A stretch of 64,000 nt of DNA from Sphingopyxis sp. YR583 (lineage in GTDB: Bacteria > Pseudomonadota > Alphaproteobacteria > Sphingomonadales > Sphingomonadaceae): positions 62,001 through 126,000 of the forward strand of contig NZ_FNWK01000004.1 in NCBI RefSeq assembly GCF_900108295.1. The letters run 5' to 3'. Made by a program: the position numbers and the translations under genes. The notes beneath the pieces are model-generated. The model was not told the DNA's origin. It did no database searches and saw only the letters and a list, made by a program, of their open reading frames with translations. Shown piece after piece: positions 6,984-15,163 of the stretch (positions within the stretch are counted from its first letter, which is position 1; each line of letters opens with the position of its first letter).

Positions 6984-9425
6984 TCAGAATTTATACCTCG
7001 CATTCAAATAATAGAAGCCGCCGGCGACCCCGAATACGCTGTGGTTGTCATAGATCAGGCCGGCGCGGGCGCGGGCAGGGCCGCGACCCGGGGGAAAGAT
7101 GTTGAAGATATTGCGTGCACCGACGCTCAATTCGACATCCTGAATCCCCGAGTAAGTCACTTCGGCATCGAACAGCGTCACGGCCTTGCGCGGCAGGAAC
7201 GTCGCGCCATCGAGCCGGCGCCAGGCGCCATAGTGGATCGCACGCGCCATGAAGCCGACATCGCCGACCTTGGTCGTGGCCGAGAAATTGCCGCGCCAGC
7301 GCGGGGTACCGCGTTCGAACTCGGTGACGATCGCCGGGCTGAAGCCCGGAGGCGGCGCACCGCGCAGATGCTGTTCGTTATAGTTCACCGCGAGGCTGAA
7401 ATCGGTCGAGGCATTGTCCGACCAGCTGTGGCGATAGGTGCTCACAAGGTCGAAGCCGCGAACGCGCGTATCCATCTCGTTCTGGAAGTAACGCACCTGT
7501 TCGATGTCGGCGCCGTTCGGGAAGTTGATCGCGGCGAGCGCGGCGCGCTCGGCAGCGGTCGTGTTCCGCGACGGGGTCAGGAGCAGACGGTCGTCGACGT
7601 CGATCTGGTAGAAATCGAGCGTGGTCAGGAAGCCGTCGAGACCGGTGAAGACAACACCCGCCGACATGTTGAACGAGGTTTCGGGGGTCAGCGCCTTCGA
7701 TCCGAAGACCTGCGCAGCGGGCGATCCCGGAACGAGCACGGCGTCGAGGATGAAGCCGCCGACGCCGTCGAGCTGCGAGGTCAGGCTGGTACCGAAAACC
7801 TGTCCGGCGGCCGGAGCCCGGAAGCCCGTGCTGACCGAACCGCGCAGTGCAAAGGCATCGCTCAGCTCGAAGCGCGTAGACGCCTTGTAGCTGAAATTGT
7901 CGCCGAACTGGTCATAGTCTTCATAGCGGGCGGCCGCCGACAGGTTCCACCACGGCGTGATGTCGGCATCGACTTCGCCGAACACCGCATAGCTGTTCGA
8001 ATCGAAGCTGCCGGCGAATTCGGGCGAGAAGCCCTGGAAGCCGTTCGATCCGGCGGGCAGGTCCTGCAGCGGACCCGTCGTGTAGCTCGCGACGTCGCCT
8101 TCGCCGATGACATAGGTTTCCTTGCGGTGGCTGGCACCGGCAAAGACAAGGATATCCTTGCTCAGTTCATAGGAAACTTCCGCATCGAACTGGATTTCGC
8201 GTTGGGTGAGCGAGCCGGGCTTGAACGCGGTCGGCGACTTGACGCCCATCGACGCGTTGATCGTGCCGGTGATCGAATAGTCGACCGTGTTGGTGCCATA
8301 GCGTGCCGACAGATCCCACGTCAGCGGACCTTCCTGATCGCGCAGGCCGACGAGGGCGCTGAAATCTTCGAGATGGCCGCGGAACTCGGGCGTGAAGCCG
8401 CCCGGATAGATCAGCGCGAGGTTGAACTGCTCGGGATGCGCAGGCGACAGGTCGAACGCCGAATTGGCATAGGTGCCGTGCCCGTTCAGGCCGCCCGCCG
8501 CGAAGGGCTGGCGCAAGCCGAAGGTGACCGAGCTCTTGCCCGTCATATAGTTGCCGAAGCTGTAGAGTTCGAGTTCGTCGCTGAGTTCGATGCCGGCGTT
8601 CCACACCGATTTGAACGCCATGTAACGCGGATCGAGATTGCCTTCCGGATGTTCGGGCACGCCCGGGACGCTCAGCGCCTTCAGTGCCTCGGCGCCCGCA
8701 TGGGTCGCCTTCTTCGCATAGGCTTTGGCCTGATCGGTATATTGGGCCGCAATGTTGAAATAGGCATTGTCGCCGACCGGAACCGCCAGGTGGCCCTGGA
8801 TGTCATAGGTGCGGCCGCCGCTCTGATAATATTCGCCGACCTGCGCCGTGATCGAGCCGCCGCTCTGGGCCTTCTTCAGTTCCATGTTGATCACGCCGGC
8901 GATCGCGTCCGAGCCATATTGGGCCGACGCGCCGTCGCGCAGCACTTCGACGCTCGACAGCGCAATCGGCGGAATGACGTTGAAATCCTGTCCCTGCGAA
9001 CCCGAGGTCGAGGCGTGGCCGGTGCCGATCTGGACGATCGAGGCGCGGTGGCGGCGCTTGCCGTTCATCAGCAGCAGGACATGGTCGGCCGGTGAACCGC
9101 GCAGCGTGACGGGGCGCACGAACGACGAACCGTCATTGCCCTGCAGGCGCTGTGCGTTGAACGCGGGCACCAGCGTGCGCAGCGCATCGTTGACGTCCGA
9201 ATAGCCGGTCGTGGCGATCTGTTCGGGCGCGATGACGTCGATGGCAACCGAGCTATCGGTGATCGAGCGATCCTTGCGGCGCGTACCGATGACGACGATG
9301 TCGCTACCGCTACCGCCGGTTTCTGCGCCATCCTCTTCAGGCGGCGCCGACTGAGCATGCGCCATCGGCGTGATCGCAAATGCGAGCGCGGACGACAGCA
9401 GCAGGCGTGACACGAACTTTGACAT
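6984..9425 (-). CDS. TonB-dependent outer-membrane receptor (peptide/amino-acid locus)
   Basis: 813 aa after ATG 9425, which has AGGAGGG five bases upstream; the upstream ATG of the longer frame lacks support. The signal peptide ends near AMHAHAQS-type residues (ITPMAHAQSA). The plug domain follows, with DIVVIGTRRKDR as a TonB-box-like start and SVEVLRDGASAQYGSDAIAGVIN as the usual plug end (read in two parts). Then comes the barrel ending in YYLNARYKF with the terminal Phe. It imports a bulky nutrient across the outer membrane using TonB energy. Neighbours (dipeptidase, amidohydrolase, amino-acid permease) suggest peptides. It diverges from the amidohydrolase gene across a 176-base gap. Confidence 0.93.
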   Translation of the reverse strand: MSKFVSRLLLSSALAFAITPMAHAQSAPPEEDGAETGGSGSDIVVIGTRRKDRSITDSSVAIDVIAPEQIATTGYSDVNDALRTLVPAFNAQRLQGNDGSSFVRPVTLRGSPADHVLLLMNGKRRHRASIVQIGTGHASTSGSQGQDFNVIPPIALSSVEVLRDGASAQYGSDAIAGVINMELKKAQSGGSITAQVGEYYQSGGRTYDIQGHLAVPVGDNAYFNIAAQYTDQAKAYAKKATHAGAEALKALSVPGVPEHPEGNLDPRYMAFKSVWNAGIELSDELELYSFGNYMTGKSSVTFGLRQPFAAGGLNGHGTYANSAFDLSPAHPEQFNLALIYPGGFTPEFRGHLEDFSALVGLRDQEGPLTWDLSARYGTNTVDYSITGTINASMGVKSPTAFKPGSLTQREIQFDAEVSYELSKDILVFAGASHRKETYVIGEGDVASYTTGPLQDLPAGSNGFQGFSPEFAGSFDSNSYAVFGEVDADITPWWNLSAAARYEDYDQFGDNFSYKASTRFELSDAFALRGSVSTGFRAPAAGQVFGTSLTSQLDGVGGFILDAVLVPGSPAAQVFGSKALTPETSFNMSAGVVFTGLDGFLTTLDFYQIDVDDRLLLTPSRNTTAAERAALAAINFPNGADIEQVRYFQNEMDTRVRGFDLVSTYRHSWSDNASTDFSLAVNYNEQHLRGAPPPGFSPAIVTEFERGTPRWRGNFSATTKVGDVGFMARAIHYGAWRRLDGATFLPRKAVTLFDAEVTYSGIQDVELSVGARNIFNIFPPGRGPARARAGLIYDNHSVFGVAGGFYYLNARYKF

Positions 9426-9516
9426 TATTCCCTCCTTTTGGACCCGTTTCCCCACCGGAAATTCATTGATTTCCATCCTGTGTCATAAATTCTAAATTTT
9501 TCCTATCATAAAATTT

Positions 9517-9533
9517 ATTGCTCAACTAGCAAT
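9517..9533. promoter_or_regulatory. Inverted repeat in the divergent promoter region
   Basis: ATTGCT-CAACT-AGCAAT has perfect 6-bp arms and a 5-nt spacer, in the AT-rich gap between the TonB receptor gene and the amidohydrolase gene. It has the same geometry as the repeats at 6093-6109 and 6908-6942, which makes it a candidate XRE-cupin operator serving both directions. Confidence 0.35.
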
Positions 9534-9601
9534 TTGTTCCTATGCAATTGAAGAGCGCTGCAGGGGCGGCTTCGCGGCAGGGGCCGGAGGGAGGATTTCG
9601 C

Positions 9602-10918
9602 TTGAGCAGCATGATGAGATTGTCGGCGCTGCTGATCGGCGGGTCGCTTTCGGGTATGGCGCTTGCCGCCCCGGTCGGTGGGGGCGCCGAAGAGGATTTG
9701 GTGATCCATGCCGGCGCGATTGTCGCGATCCCGGGCGAAATCCAGCGTGGGCCGAGCACGATTGTGGTGCGCGGCGGGCGTATTGCCGAAATCGAGTCGG
9801 GTTATGTCGAGCGCCCCGGCGCCAAGCTTATCGACCTCAAGGGCCGGACGTTGCTGCCTGGCCTGATCGACACGCACGTCCATTTCAGCTTCTCGCCCGA
9901 AACGAAACTATGGTCGGGTGCGATCGACACGGCCGAGGATGTCGCGCTCTTCGCTTTTTCCAATGCGAAAAAGACGTTGGAGGCAGGGTTCACGACGGTT
10001 CGCGACGTCGGATCCGACGGCTATTCGATCCACGCGCTGCGCGATGCAGTGAACGAGGGTGTCGTGATCGGGCCGCGCATCTTCCTGTCGGGCACGTCCT
10101 TGTCGATCGTCGGCGGACATGGCGACATGTCGGGGCTGAATCGCAAGGCGACCGAGGCGCTTTATCCTTATGATTTTACCGGCGCGTGTACCGGTGCCGT
10201 CGAATGCGCGCTGCGCGTTCGCGAAGCCGCCAAATATGGCGCCGACCTGATCAAGATCACCTCGACCGGCGGCATCATGTCGCAGCAGGCGCGCGGGCTC
10301 GGCCAACATCTGAGCGACGAGGAACTGACCTCGATCGTCACCACCGCGCACGGCCTGGGTCTCAAGGTTGCGGCGCACGCGCATGGCGAGGGCGGTGTCG
10401 CCGCGTCGGTGCGCGCGGGGGTCGATTCGATCGAGCATGGCACTTATCTCGACGAGGATACCGCCAGGCTGATGGCCAAACGAGGCACCTGGCTCGTGCC
10501 GACGCTTGGTCTGCTCGACGGGCGCAAGGACGCCGATGCCAGTCCGGCGGTGCAGGCCAAGATGGCCGAAGCGCGCCGCGTCGCGGGGCGCAACATCCGC
10601 CTCGCGGTCCAATATAAGCTCAATGTCGCGTTCGGCACCGATGCGGGCGTGTCGCCGCACGGGCAGAATGCGCGCCAGTTCCGCCTGATGGTCGAGCAAG
10701 GGCCGATGACGCCGGCGGCGGCGCTGCGATCGGCAACGGTCGATGCCGCCGCGCTGCTCGGTCAGTCGGATAATCTCGGAACGATCGAGGTCGGCAAATA
10801 TGCCGACATGATCGCCGTCGCCGGCGATCCTTATCGCGACATCACGCTGCTCGAACATGTTCCCACCGTCATCAAGGACGGTCGGATCATCGTTCACGAC
10901 CAGCCAAGCGCGCCCTGA
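9602..10918 (+). CDS. Exported amidohydrolase, Xaa-Pro / Xaa-Lys/Arg dipeptidase-like
   Basis: Metal-dependent amidohydrolase of about 438 aa with a signal peptide (MMRLSALLIGGSLSGMALAA). The ligand set is complete: HxH in DTHVHF, the bridging Lys in LIKITSTGG, His in AAHAHG, His in SIEHGT and Asp in FGTDAG. This branch was long called prolidase or imidazolonepropionase-like; as I recall, characterised members such as Caulobacter Cc2672 cleave Xaa-Lys/Arg or Xaa-Pro dipeptides. TTG 9602 sits seven bases after GGAGGGAGGA; ATG 9611 or 9614 are alternatives. It heads a rightward run with the ALDH7, TPR and permease genes, so it probably frees amino acids from peptides in the periplasm. Confidence 0.9.
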   Translation: MSSMMRLSALLIGGSLSGMALAAPVGGGAEEDLVIHAGAIVAIPGEIQRGPSTIVVRGGRIAEIESGYVERPGAKLIDLKGRTLLPGLIDTHVHFSFSPETKLWSGAIDTAEDVALFAFSNAKKTLEAGFTTVRDVGSDGYSIHALRDAVNEGVVIGPRIFLSGTSLSIVGGHGDMSGLNRKATEALYPYDFTGACTGAVECALRVREAAKYGADLIKITSTGGIMSQQARGLGQHLSDEELTSIVTTAHGLGLKVAAHAHGEGGVAASVRAGVDSIEHGTYLDEDTARLMAKRGTWLVPTLGLLDGRKDADASPAVQAKMAEARRVAGRNIRLAVQYKLNVAFGTDAGVSPHGQNARQFRLMVEQGPMTPAAALRSATVDAAALLGQSDNLGTIEVGKYADMIAVAGDPYRDITLLEHVPTVIKDGRIIVHDQPSAP

Positions 10919-10961
10919 TCCCGACTTTCCTGTTATTTCAACGCTTTCAACGGACATCATA

Positions 10962-12524
10962 ATGAACGCTATCGATAAATCTCTCTCCTCTTCGACGGTT
11001 TCCGGCGCCTTTGCCGACGAGATTGCCGACCTGTTCGGCGAACTCGGCCTGTCGCTTTCGGGCGACCTCGGATCGGACCTTCCGGTCTTCTCGCCGATCG
11101 ACGGTTCGGCGCTCGCGACGCTGAAGATGCACCGCGCCGCCGACATGGATGCGATGGTCGCGAATGCCGGGGCCGCCTTCCTGGCATGGAAACGGGTGCC
11201 TGCGCCGCATCGCGGCGAACTCGTCCGGCGCTACGGCCAACTCGTGCGCGACCATAAGGAAGCTTTGTCGCGCCTGCTCACGATCGAGAATGGCAAGATC
11301 CTGACCGAAGCGCGCGGCGAAGTGCAGGAAGTGATCGATATTTGCGAATATGCCGTCGGCCTGTCGCGCCAGTTGTTCGGGCTGACCATCGCGTCGGAGC
11401 GCGCCGAGCACCGGCTTACCGAATATTGGCATCCGCTTGGCCCCCTCGGGCTGATCTCGGCATTCAATTTCCCCGCCGCCGTGTGGGCTTGGGGTACGAC
11501 CGTCGCGCTCGTTTGCGGTAACAGCGCGATCTGGAAGCCGTCGGAAAAGACGCCGCTGACCGCGCTCGCGTTCGCAAAGCTGCTCCAGAAGGCCGCGGCC
11601 GAATATGAATTTGCGCCCGATCATCTGGTCCAGATCGCGATCGGCGACGCCGAATGCGGCGGCATCATCGCCGATCATCCGGGGGTTTCGATGGTCAGCG
11701 CGACGGGCAGCGTCCGCATGGGGCAGGATGTCGGCGTGCGCGTGCAGCGCCGCTTCGGGCGTTCGGTGCTCGAACTCGGCGGCAACAATGCCGCGATTAT
11801 CGCGCCGAGCGCCGATATCGGGCTTGCGCTGCGCGGGACGATTTTCGCTGCGACCGGCACCTGCGGCCAGCGCTGTACAACGCTGCGCCGCCTGATCGTC
11901 CATGAGGATATTCGCGCCGATTTCGTGAAGCGCCTGATCGCGGCGGTCGGCAGCCTCAATATCGGCAGCCCGCTCGACGATGCGACGCACGTCGGGCCGC
12001 TGATCGACAAGGTGGCGTTCGACGCGATGCAACGCGCGCTCGAACAGGCGCGCAGCCAGGGCGGTACGGTCCATGGCGGCGACCGGATCGACGTCGCGGG
12101 ATCGCCCGACGCTTATTATGTCCGTCCCGCCATCGTCGAGATGCCGGCGCAGAGCGAAATCGTCCGCGAAGAAACCTTCGCGCCGATCCTGTACGTCCTG
12201 TCATATAAGGATTTTGCCGAGGCGATCGCGCTGCAAAATGGCGTGCCGCAGGGCCTCTCGTCCTGCGTCTTCACCAGCGACGTGCGCGAGGCCGAGACAT
12301 TCCAGTCGGCGCAGGGGAGCGACTGCGGCATCGTCAACGTCAACATCGGGACGAGCGGCGCCGAAATCGGCGGCGCGTTCGGCGGCGAGAAGGTGACGGG
12401 CGGCGGCCGCGTGTCGGGGTCCGACAGCTGGAAGAATTATATGCGCCGCGTTACCGCGACGGTGAACTACTCGACATCGCTCCCGCTTGCGCAGGGCGTG
12501 AAGTTCGATCTCGACATCGACTGA
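10962..12524 (+). CDS. ALDH7-family aldehyde dehydrogenase (aminoadipate semialdehyde / piperideine-6-carboxylate type)
   Basis: 520 aa from ATG 10962, the first ATG after the amidohydrolase gene in an AATG context. The catalytic Cys305 is in GQRCTTLRR and the general base Glu271 in LELGGNNAA. The late block IGGAFGGEKVTGGGRVSGSD and the following YMRRVTATVNYS are hallmarks of ALDH7 (antiquitin, AmaB), which oxidises alpha-aminoadipate semialdehyde in lysine and pipecolate breakdown. It is a soluble NAD(P)+-dependent enzyme. Its place behind a dipeptidase and before an amino-acid permease suggests lysine-derived aldehyde removal, though ALDH7 members also act on betaine aldehyde. The family call is firm, the substrate is not. 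Confidence 0.92.
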   Translation: MNAIDKSLSSSTVSGAFADEIADLFGELGLSLSGDLGSDLPVFSPIDGSALATLKMHRAADMDAMVANAGAAFLAWKRVPAPHRGELVRRYGQLVRDHKEALSRLLTIENGKILTEARGEVQEVIDICEYAVGLSRQLFGLTIASERAEHRLTEYWHPLGPLGLISAFNFPAAVWAWGTTVALVCGNSAIWKPSEKTPLTALAFAKLLQKAAAEYEFAPDHLVQIAIGDAECGGIIADHPGVSMVSATGSVRMGQDVGVRVQRRFGRSVLELGGNNAAIIAPSADIGLALRGTIFAATGTCGQRCTTLRRLIVHEDIRADFVKRLIAAVGSLNIGSPLDDATHVGPLIDKVAFDAMQRALEQARSQGGTVHGGDRIDVAGSPDAYYVRPAIVEMPAQSEIVREETFAPILYVLSYKDFAEAIALQNGVPQGLSSCVFTSDVREAETFQSAQGSDCGIVNVNIGTSGAEIGGAFGGEKVTGGGRVSGSDSWKNYMRRVTATVNYSTSLPLAQGVKFDLDID

Positions 12525-12552
12525 AGACACGGATTTGTTTCGGAGAGGATTA

Positions 12553-13548
12553 ATGATGAACCGCAGGCATTTGAAATTGCTGGTATCGGCCGGCTTGTTG
12601 CTGATTGCGGCGCCGGTATCGGCCGCCGCGCAGGAAGGCAGCTTTCAGGGCATGTCGCTGCTCGGTGAACGGATGGTCACTGCGCCCGCGCGCAATGCGA
12701 ACATTGCGTCGGTCGAGACGCTGGAGCGCGCCGCGCGCGACGCCAAGACGGCGTATGAGGCGAATATGACCGTCGACAGCGCGACCTGGTACGGCCGCAT
12801 CCTCTTCTATCAGGGCTATACCAAGGAATCGGCGGCGGTTTACGATCAGGCGCTGAAGCGCTTCCCCAATTCGGGCAAGCTGCTCCGCCACCGCGCGCAT
12901 CGCGCTTTCTCGCTGCGCGAATTCGACAAGTCGGTCGAGCTGGGGCTGAAAGCGGCGAAGCTTTACGAGAACCAGCCGCTCGAGCGCGAAAAGCCGGGCC
13001 CCGACTATTTCCCCGGTGACCCTGATGTCGTGCAATATTATCTCTATTACCATCTCGGGCAGGCCTATTTCGGCAAGCATGATTTCGAAAATGCCGCGAA
13101 ATGGTTCGCCAAATCGGCGGAATCGGCGGCCTTCACGCACGATATCGAAGCGCGCACGGCCAACACCTATTGGGAATATCTGTCGCTCGCGCGCGCCGGG
13201 AATCTCCGCGAAGCGCAGAAGCTGCTCGACAGCTATGACCTGAGCCTGTTCGAAGTGCATCCGAAGGGCGGATCGGACACCTATTTCGACGGCATCCAGC
13301 TGTTCAAGGGCAACCGCGCCGCCGACAGCTTTTTCAGCGACAAGGATGGTGGTCGTGCCTTCGCGACCGCCGACGGGGTCGCGGCGTCGACCGCCTACAG
13401 CCTTGCCAACTATTATATCCTGAGCGGCGAACCCGAGAAGGCGAAACCCTGGCTCAAGCGCTCGATCGCGGTCGATAGCTGGAGCTTCTTCGCACGCATC
13501 CAGGCCGAAGCCGACTGGCTGCTGCTGTTCCCCAACGAAAAGCCCTGA
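12553..13548 (+). CDS. Exported TPR-repeat protein, second copy in the locus
   Basis: 331 aa. The signal peptide (MNRRHLKLLVSAGLLLIAAPVSAAAQ) is followed by helical TPR-type repeats, for example around WYGRILFYQGYTKESAAVYD, KLLRHRAHRAFSLREFDKSV and LGQAYFGKHDFENAAKWFAK. ATG 12553 has GGAGAGGA just upstream. It is paralogous to the TPR protein at 4093-5019 by shared order of motifs, though diverged. Both lie next to exported peptide hydrolases on opposite arms of the same locus, which suggests a shared periplasmic role such as holding hydrolases or a receptor complex together. No catalytic residues are recognised. Confidence 0.85.
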   Translation: MMNRRHLKLLVSAGLLLIAAPVSAAAQEGSFQGMSLLGERMVTAPARNANIASVETLERAARDAKTAYEANMTVDSATWYGRILFYQGYTKESAAVYDQALKRFPNSGKLLRHRAHRAFSLREFDKSVELGLKAAKLYENQPLEREKPGPDYFPGDPDVVQYYLYYHLGQAYFGKHDFENAAKWFAKSAESAAFTHDIEARTANTYWEYLSLARAGNLREAQKLLDSYDLSLFEVHPKGGSDTYFDGIQLFKGNRAADSFFSDKDGGRAFATADGVAASTAYSLANYYILSGEPEKAKPWLKRSIAVDSWSFFARIQAEADWLLLFPNEKP

Positions 13549-13622
13549 ACTCAGGCATCGATTGACGCACCGGGGTGAGCGGCGGACCCGAACCATCGGG
13601 CCGGATATTTGGGAGACAAATC

Positions 13623-15035
13623 GTGAGTAACTGGACCCGCCGCAAACCCCTGTTGCCGTCCGGCGAACGCAGCGCCGACGCGCTTCCGCCGAGCCTGTCG
13701 TGGCCGCAACTGATGGCGATGGGCGTCGGTGCGATCATCGGCACCGGCATCCTCACGCTGATCGGCGTCGGCGTCGACCGGGCGGGGCCCGCCGTGCTCA
13801 TCTCCTTTGCCATCGCCGGTGCGGTGTGCGCGTGCGCGGCGCTTGCCTATGCCGAACTGTCGGCAATGATGCCCGCGGCGGGCAGCGCCTATAGTTATTC
13901 CTACGCAGGCCTTGGCGAGGTTTTCGCATGGGTCGTCGGCTGGAGCCTGATCCTCGAATATTCGCTGGTCGTTTCGACGGTCGCGGTGGGCTGGTCGGGC
14001 TATGCCTCACCGCTGTTGATGGGAATCGGGTTTCCAGAGGCTTTGACCAAAGGGCCCGAACTTGGCGGGCTGATCAACCTTCCCGCGGTGGCGATCATCG
14101 CGGTCGTCGCGGGCCTGTTGCTGCTGGGGACGCGCGAAAGCGCGCGCATCAACTCGATCCTCGTCGTCGTGAAGATCGTCACCTTGCTGCTCTTCGTCGG
14201 CTACACGCTGCCCCATTTCGACGCGGCGAACCTCGATCCATTCATGCCCTATGGCTATGTCGCGCATATCGACGGCGACGGGGTGCAACGCGGCGTCATG
14301 GCAGCCGCGGCGATCATCTTCTTCGCCTTTTACGGTTTCGATGCGATTTCGACCGCGGCGGAAGAAACCAAGCGCCCGGCGCGCGATCTGCCGATTGCCA
14401 TCATCGGGTCGATGGCCGTTTGCACGCTCATCTATATGCTCGTCGCCGCTACGGCGGTTGGCGCCACCCCCTTCAAGACGTTCGCCGACAGTCCCGAACC
14501 ACTCGCGCTCATCCTGCGCTCGATCGGGCAGGGGGGTATAGCCCAGATCGTGGCGACGACCGCCGTGGTCGCGCTTCCGACCGTATTGCTTGCTTTCCTC
14601 TATGGGCAAAGCCGCATTTTCCTCGCGATGGCGCGCGACGGCTTCCTCCCGCACCGCCTCGCGCATATTTCGAGGCGCGGTACGCCGACGCGGATCACTT
14701 TGTTGACCGCGCTGATCGTTGCGGTCCTCGCCGGCCTGCTGCCGATCGGCAAGGTCGCCGCGCTCGCCAATGCCGGCACGCTGATCGCCTTCATGGCGGT
14801 CGGGATCTGCCTGCTCGTCCTTCGCCGCCGCGCGCCCGATATGCCCCGGCCATTTCGCGTTCGCGCGGCCTGGTTCGTCGGGCTCGGGACGGTCGGCGGT
14901 TGCCTTTACCTGTTCCTGAGCCTGCCGGTCGAAACCCTCTTGTGGTGCCTGATCTGGAACCTGATCGGCCTCGGCCTCTATGCGGTCTATGGGCAGCGCC
15001 AGAGCCGATTGGCGCAGACGGGCGTCGAGGGCTGA
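13623..15035 (+). CDS. APC-family amino-acid permease (cationic amino acid transporter-like)
   Basis: 470 aa inner-membrane protein with about 12 hydrophobic segments. The N-terminal MGVGAIIGTGILTLIGVGVD is the unwound first helix that binds the amino-acid backbone in APC proteins. FFAFYGFDAISTAAEETKRP is the conserved segment of helix 6 and after. The pattern is closest to the CAT/YfnA group of H+-coupled permeases. GTG 13623 follows GGGAGACAAATC; the in-frame ATG further upstream is less well placed. As the last gene of the amidohydrolase run it would carry amino acids freed in the periplasm into the cell. The side chain preferred is not known. Confidence 0.92.
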   Translation: MSNWTRRKPLLPSGERSADALPPSLSWPQLMAMGVGAIIGTGILTLIGVGVDRAGPAVLISFAIAGAVCACAALAYAELSAMMPAAGSAYSYSYAGLGEVFAWVVGWSLILEYSLVVSTVAVGWSGYASPLLMGIGFPEALTKGPELGGLINLPAVAIIAVVAGLLLLGTRESARINSILVVVKIVTLLLFVGYTLPHFDAANLDPFMPYGYVAHIDGDGVQRGVMAAAAIIFFAFYGFDAISTAAEETKRPARDLPIAIIGSMAVCTLIYMLVAATAVGATPFKTFADSPEPLALILRSIGQGGIAQIVATTAVVALPTVLLAFLYGQSRIFLAMARDGFLPHRLAHISRRGTPTRITLLTALIVAVLAGLLPIGKVAALANAGTLIAFMAVGICLLVLRRRAPDMPRPFRVRAAWFVGLGTVGGCLYLFLSLPVETLLWCLIWNLIGLGLYAVYGQRQSRLAQTGVEG

Positions 15036-15058
15036 GCCCTTTACCGTAGCATAGTATC

Positions 15059-15113
15059 AGCCAGCTCGAATTTCATGTCCCGATATAATCGGGCTGGCGA
15101 ATTCGAAATTCGA
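15059..15113. repeat. Nested inverted repeats in the gap before the MFS gene
   Basis: The inner repeat is CCCGAT-ATA-ATCGGG (15079-15093). The outer repeat is TCGAATTTC (15066-15074) with GAAATTCGA (15105-15113), and GCCAG/CTGGC flank between them. The 128-base gap 15036-15163 thus holds a cruciform-like structure. It could end transcription of the permease operon or act as a control site for the MFS-esterase pair. No T-run follows. Confidence 0.5.
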
Positions 15114-15163
15114 ATGACATCGATAACAATAGCGACTATGCGTTGCCTCCACGGGAGAGGTAT

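Noticed and set aside
7041..9095. A 684-codon open frame on the + strand
   Set aside because: Antisense shadow of the TonB receptor gene; no domain, no ribosome site.
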